Source of the DNA: Rhizobiaceae bacterium | Lineage (GTDB): Bacteria > Pseudomonadota > Alphaproteobacteria > Rhizobiales > Rhizobiaceae | DNA length: 7,672 nt | NCBI GenBank assembly: GCA_004299545.1 | Contig: SCRB01000982.1 | Location: 1-7,672 of the forward strand | Reading direction: 5' to 3' | Shown: in pieces, positions 5,233 through 7,672 of the stretch | How the letters are laid out: each line of letters starts with the position of its first letter | Numbering within the stretch: position 1 is the stretch's first letter | Program-made: the position numbers and the translations under genes | The notes under the pieces: generated by a model | Databases searched by the model: none | The model's input: the letters and a program-made list of their open reading frames with translations, nothing else | What the model was told of the DNA's origin: nothing

Positions 5233-6051
5233 CTAGTCCTTGACGACGGAGATGTCGGGCGCGTCGACCGCTTTCATGCCGACGACGTGATAGCCGGAAT
5301 CGACATGATGCACCTCGCCGGTGACGCCGCGTGCCATATCGGAGAGGAAATAAAGCCCTGACTCGCCGACTTCCTCGATCGTTATCGAGCGCTTCAGCGG
5401 CGAATTGTATTCGTTCCAGCGCAGGATGTAGCGGAAATCGCCTACGCCCGAGGCGGCCAACGTCTTGATCGGGCCGGCGGAGATGGCGTTGACACGAATG
5501 CCGCGGCCGCCGAGATCGACGGCGAGATAGCGAACGCTGGCCTCCAGCGCAGCCTTCGCCACGCCCATGACGTTGTAGTGCGGCATGACCTTCTCGGCGC
5601 CGTAATAGGTCAGCGTCAGGATCGATCCGCCATCGGTCATCAGCGGTTCCGCCCGCTTGGCGACAGCCGTCAGCGAATAGACCGAAATATCCATCGTACG
5701 CAGGAAATTCTCGCGCGACGTCTCGACATAGCGGCCGGTCAGTTCGTCCTTGTCGGAAAAAGCGATAGCGTGGACGAGGAAATCGAGCTTGCCCCAGCGC
5801 TTGCCGACATCGGCGAAAACGGCATCCACGGTCGCCATGTCGGTGACGTCGCAATGGCCGGCAATGTGGGCGCCCAGTTCCTCCGCCAGAGGCTCCACGC
5901 GCTTCCTCAGCGCATCGCCCTGATAGGTGAGAGCCAGTTCCGCGCCTTGAGCGGCGCAGGCCTTGGCGATGCCCCAGGCGATCGAGCGGTTGTTGGCGAC
6001 ACCCAAGATCAGCCCGCGCTTCCCCGCCATGAGGCCAGTTCCAATTGCCAT
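5233..6051 (-). CDS. fabI: Enoyl-[acyl-carrier-protein] reductase (NADH), FabI
   Basis: 272 residues. FabI catalyses the last reduction of each fatty-acid elongation cycle (trans-2-enoyl-ACP to acyl-ACP, type II system). Seen: GVANNRSIAWGIA (17-29, nucleotide-binding loop of the FabI branch of short-chain dehydrogenases), CDVTD (67-71), and the catalytic pair Tyr159/Lys166 in YNVMGVAK, with Tyr149 ten residues earlier as in E. coli (Tyr146, Tyr156, Lys163). RVNAISAGPIKTLAASG and the C-terminal HVDSGYH segment are typical. Start ATG 6051 has GGAG (6064-6061) 9 nt upstream; Met8 is a possible later start, and an in-frame ATG at 6117 would place the N-terminus inside a palindromic repeat and is rejected. 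Odd point: E. coli Gly93 in VHSIGF corresponds to Ala97 in VHAIAF here, at a position linked to triclosan sensitivity. Rhizobia can carry a second FabI, so this may not be the only copy. Confidence 0.96.
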   Translation of the reverse strand: MAIGTGLMAGKRGLILGVANNRSIAWGIAKACAAQGAELALTYQGDALRKRVEPLAEELGAHIAGHCDVTDMATVDAVFADVGKRWGKLDFLVHAIAFSDKDELTGRYVETSRENFLRTMDISVYSLTAVAKRAEPLMTDGGSILTLTYYGAEKVMPHYNVMGVAKAALEASVRYLAVDLGGRGIRVNAISAGPIKTLAASGVGDFRYILRWNEYNSPLKRSITIEEVGESGLYFLSDMARGVTGEVHHVDSGYHVVGMKAVDAPDISVVKD

Positions 6052-6079
6052 TTCACTCGTCTCCGCGATGCCGCCTAGA

Positions 6080-6123
6080 GCATTTGTGCTACGCAAAGCG
6101 AGATCGTTGCGTGGCACAAATGC
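6080..6123. repeat. Palindromic repeat A in the fabI leader
   Basis: GCATTTGTGCTACGCAA (6080-6096) and TTGCGTGGCACAAATGC (6107-6123) are complementary at 16 of 17 positions, the exception being a T-G wobble on the plus strand, around a 10-nt loop. It begins 28 bp upstream of the fabI start. It looks like a dispersed intergenic palindrome; there is no T-run, so it is unlikely to be a plain terminator. Confidence 0.8.
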
Positions 6124-6139
6124 GGCCAGGACAATAATT

Positions 6140-6190
6140 GGAGCATGTTCTTAACCGAAAACCGGTTTCCACTTTTCGGGAACATGCTCC
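6140..6190. repeat. RIME-like rhizobial intergenic palindrome
   Basis: GGAGCATGTTC (6140-6150) and GAACATGCTCC (6180-6190) are perfect 11-bp inverted arms. Inside them CCGAAAA (6155-6161) pairs with TTTTCGG (6173-6179), with a 4-nt TTAA bulge and an 11-nt loop. The minus-strand core AAAGTGGAAACCGGTTTTC is the hallmark of the abundant intergenic mosaic element of Rhizobium and relatives, as I recall it. It is non-coding, and it is the clearest taxonomic marker in the window. Confidence 0.85.
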
Positions 6191-6214
6191 AGCCTCGTGC
6201 CTATCGCACAGGCT
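6191..6214. repeat. Third stem-loop, directly abutting the RIME-like element
   Basis: AGCCT(C)GTGC (6191-6200) pairs with GCACAGGCT (6206-6214): a 9-bp stem with one bulged C and a 5-nt loop. It starts at the base after the RIME-like arm ends. It lies downstream of the DnaJ gene stop and may help end that transcript, though no T-run follows on either strand. Confidence 0.55.
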
Positions 6215-6266
6215 CTTGGCGCCTTCAAGCATCTACCGCCGAGGAACGCGGCAGCGAAGACCGCGA

Positions 6267-7202
6267 TCAAACCTTGGCTTTCTTCATCAGGGCTTCCAAT
6301 TCGGGGTCGCCACCCTCGGGAAGCATGACGCGGACATGCACGTAAAAATCGCCATGGCCCGAAGCTTTCAGCGGCAGCCCCCTGCCCTTGAGGCGCAGGA
6401 CCTTGTCGGAATTCGACCAGGCCGGAACGGAAAGCGAAATCCTGCCCGTCGGTGTCTCGACCGCCAGCTTGGCGCCAAGAACGGCATCGCGCAATTGAAC
6501 CGGAAGATCGGCATGCAGGTCGCGCCCGTCGACACGATAGCGGGGGTCTTTGCGGAACCTGATCCTGACCAGCGCGTCGCCTGGCGGCCCGTAAGGCGAT
6601 TGTCCGCCCTGCCCTTTCAGCCGGATGGTCTGGCCGTCCTCGACATAGCGCGGCAGCTTCACCGCGATCTTGTGCCCGCCGGGAAACGCCGCCGTCACCT
6701 TGCCGGCGGCTGCCACATCTTCCAGGTCGACGTCGAGAGCGACATTGATGTCGGAACCGGGCATGCCGCCCTGGGGGCCCGCGCCGCGCGTGGCGCCATC
6801 ACCTTGCGAAAAGGCGCTGCCGAAAATCTCACTGAAAATATCATGAGCACCGCCAAAGGCGTCGCTGCCGGCCGTGCCGGACCGGAATTCGAAATGCGAG
6901 CCTCCGGGCGCGGTGCGGGCACGCCGGAAACCGGCGAACGGATCGCCGCTGGCGCCGGCCTCGAAGCCCTGGAATTTCGGCTTGCCCTCGGCATCGATCT
7001 CGCCGCGGTCGTAAGCACCCCTGTTCTTCTCGGCGCCGACGATCTCATAGGCCTGATTGGCCTCGGCGAATCTTTCCTTTGCCCTCGGATCATTCGGGTT
7101 CTGGTCCGGATGAAACTTCTTGGCCAGCTTGCGGTAAGCCGCCTTTATCTCTTTCGCCGTGGCGGTCCTGGAAACGCCCAGAACGTCATAGGGATCGCGC
7201 AT
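6267..7202 (-). CDS. DnaJ/CbpA-like J-domain co-chaperone (class B, no zinc finger)
   Basis: 311 residues. The J domain spans 1-66 (DPYDVLGV at 3-10; HPD at 31-33, the tripeptide that triggers DnaK ATP hydrolysis; AYDRG at 63-67). A Gly/Phe-rich linker follows (about 85-150, with repeated DPFAGF- and IFGSAF-type segments), then a two-part substrate-binding beta domain (about 150-295; DINVALDVDLED at 151-162, GDALVRIRF at 208-216, GDFYVHVRV at 284-292). The CxxCxGxG zinc-finger repeats of canonical DnaJ are absent and there is no cysteine at all, so it belongs to the CbpA/DjlA-independent type B group rather than being the dnaK-linked dnaJ. Expected role: cytoplasmic co-chaperone of DnaK. ATG 7202 gives the standard N-terminus directly before the J domain, though only a weak CAGG lies upstream. 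It is transcribed toward fabI but separated from it by 215 bp of palindromic repeats, so co-transcription is uncertain. Confidence 0.92.
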   Translation of the reverse strand: MRDPYDVLGVSRTATAKEIKAAYRKLAKKFHPDQNPNDPRAKERFAEANQAYEIVGAEKNRGAYDRGEIDAEGKPKFQGFEAGASGDPFAGFRRARTAPGGSHFEFRSGTAGSDAFGGAHDIFSEIFGSAFSQGDGATRGAGPQGGMPGSDINVALDVDLEDVAAAGKVTAAFPGGHKIAVKLPRYVEDGQTIRLKGQGGQSPYGPPGDALVRIRFRKDPRYRVDGRDLHADLPVQLRDAVLGAKLAVETPTGRISLSVPAWSNSDKVLRLKGRGLPLKASGHGDFYVHVRVMLPEGGDPELEALMKKAKV

Positions 7203-7310
7203 GCTTCATGCCTGCCGGGAGAAGGGTTGAACAAATGCGTGAATAATATGAGTCCGGCTAGGAAGAAATTCCAGAGTACCGCTCACATCTTTGCCGCAGC
7301 GCAAGGAAGG

Positions 7311-7672
7311 TCAGGACGTCTTGAAACTCAGCATCTGCCAGGCGCCGGTGGTATCGAGGCAGGCGTCGCCGTGATAGAGCGCGACGCCATCGAAGCTCTG
7401 ACGCGAGGTGGTAAAGCGGCGGCACAGGATACCGTCCTGCCGGTATTCTGTAACTGTCGAAATCTCGCCGCTCGACCCCGTCGCCGGATTGGCCCAGGAA
7501 ATTCCCTTGCCGCCAATAACCTTCAAATCCGCCGACGAAACCGCGTTCCGGATCGTCATCTCATCGGAAGCGGCCTGGGGAGACGTTCCGGAGAACGGGT
7601 TTGCCTGAGGCAGGGGGGACGCTTGCTGCGCACTGGCCACCGAGCCCGTTACAAGGGACTTGTCCACTTCCG
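7311..7672 (-). CDS. RT0821/Lpp0805-family surface protein, 5' end outside window
   Basis: The last 119 residues are visible; the reading frame stays open to the right edge, so the start lies outside. The GTG at 7667 is an internal Val codon of a longer frame, not a supported start. The visible part opens with a low-complexity Ser/Ala/Pro/Gln linker (KSLVTGSVASAQQASPLPQ), as expected after a lipoprotein or signal segment. A compact C-terminal domain follows, with ISWANPATGSSGEISTV, a CRRFTTSRQSFDGVALYHGDACL segment holding two cysteines that could form a disulfide, and a final GAWQMLSF. I recall this pattern in the rickettsial/rhizobial 17-kDa-antigen-like surface protein group, including next to this dnaJ-type gene. 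An envelope location is inferred; no biochemical function is known. It lies 108 bp upstream of the DnaJ gene on the same strand; that gap shows no clear promoter or terminator. Confidence 0.7.
   Translation of the reverse strand, partial: EVDKSLVTGSVASAQQASPLPQANPFSGTSPQAASDEMTIRNAVSSADLKVIGGKGISWANPATGSSGEISTVTEYRQDGILCRRFTTSRQSFDGVALYHGDACLDTTGAWQMLSFKTS

Noticed and set aside
5221..5234. AGGGTC-AG-GACCCT palindrome at the fabI stop as a terminator
   Set aside because: The loop would be only 2 nt and no T-run follows in the fabI direction; the phosphatase gene starts 47 nt on with a strong Shine-Dalgarno, so read-through is more likely.
7203..7310. Promoter TGGAAT-N17-CATATT upstream of the DnaJ gene
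   Set aside because: The -35 is far from consensus; with AT-rich patches this match is likely by chance.
1..7672. Mobile element, prophage, CRISPR array, toxin-antitoxin or other defence system
   Set aside because: No transposase, integrase, phage gene, spaced identical repeats, tRNA or attachment site is visible on either strand; the content is conserved core genes.

Overview
The window is GC-rich chromosomal DNA that looks like Rhizobiaceae (Rhizobium, Agrobacterium, Ensifer or a close relative). I infer this from the proteins: a BluB that keeps the Sinorhizobium numbering of its key residues, a RibB with a degenerate GTP cyclohydrolase II tail, a rhizobial-type FabI, and a DUF1344 protein. 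A RIME-like palindrome carrying the core AAAGTGGAAACCGGTTTTC (minus strand), typical of rhizobial intergenic DNA, supports the same placement. No database search was possible, so genus and species are not assigned.

Layout, left to right. (1) 1-656, minus: a histone-deacetylase-family amidohydrolase cut by the left edge. (2) 657-987: a gene-free stretch holding a cobalamin riboswitch on the plus strand. (3) 988-1761, plus: bluB. (4) 1770-2879, minus: ribB, meeting bluB tail to tail only 8 bp apart. (5) 2880-3027: an intergenic stretch with degenerate heptanucleotide repeats in opposite orientation at its two ends. (6) 3028-4131, minus: aroC. (7) 4132-4314: a divergent promoter region. (8) 4315-4563, plus: a small exported DUF1344 protein. 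(9) Minus strand: histidine phosphatase (4598-5185), fabI (5233-6051) and a CbpA-like DnaJ protein (6267-7202). A cluster of palindromic repeats lies between the DnaJ gene and fabI. (10) 7311 to the right edge, minus: the 3' part of an RT0821/Lpp0805-type surface-protein gene.

Function. Most genes are core metabolism: vitamin B12 lower-ligand synthesis (BluB), the riboflavin precursor (RibB), the last shikimate step (AroC), fatty-acid elongation (FabI) and protein folding (J-protein). BluB consumes reduced FMN, and RibB makes the four-carbon precursor of riboflavin and hence FMN, so the convergent pair is metabolically linked. B12 control is visible directly as the riboswitch in front of bluB. 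FabI and the phosphatase are probably one transcript.

I see no phage, transposase, CRISPR array or defence system, and no gene cluster that looks like an undescribed system. The less ordinary content is in the non-coding DNA (riboswitch expression platform, heptamer repeats, palindrome cluster) and in protein details: the missing zinc cysteines in the RibB tail, Ala in place of the triclosan-contact Gly in FabI, and the BluB tail.
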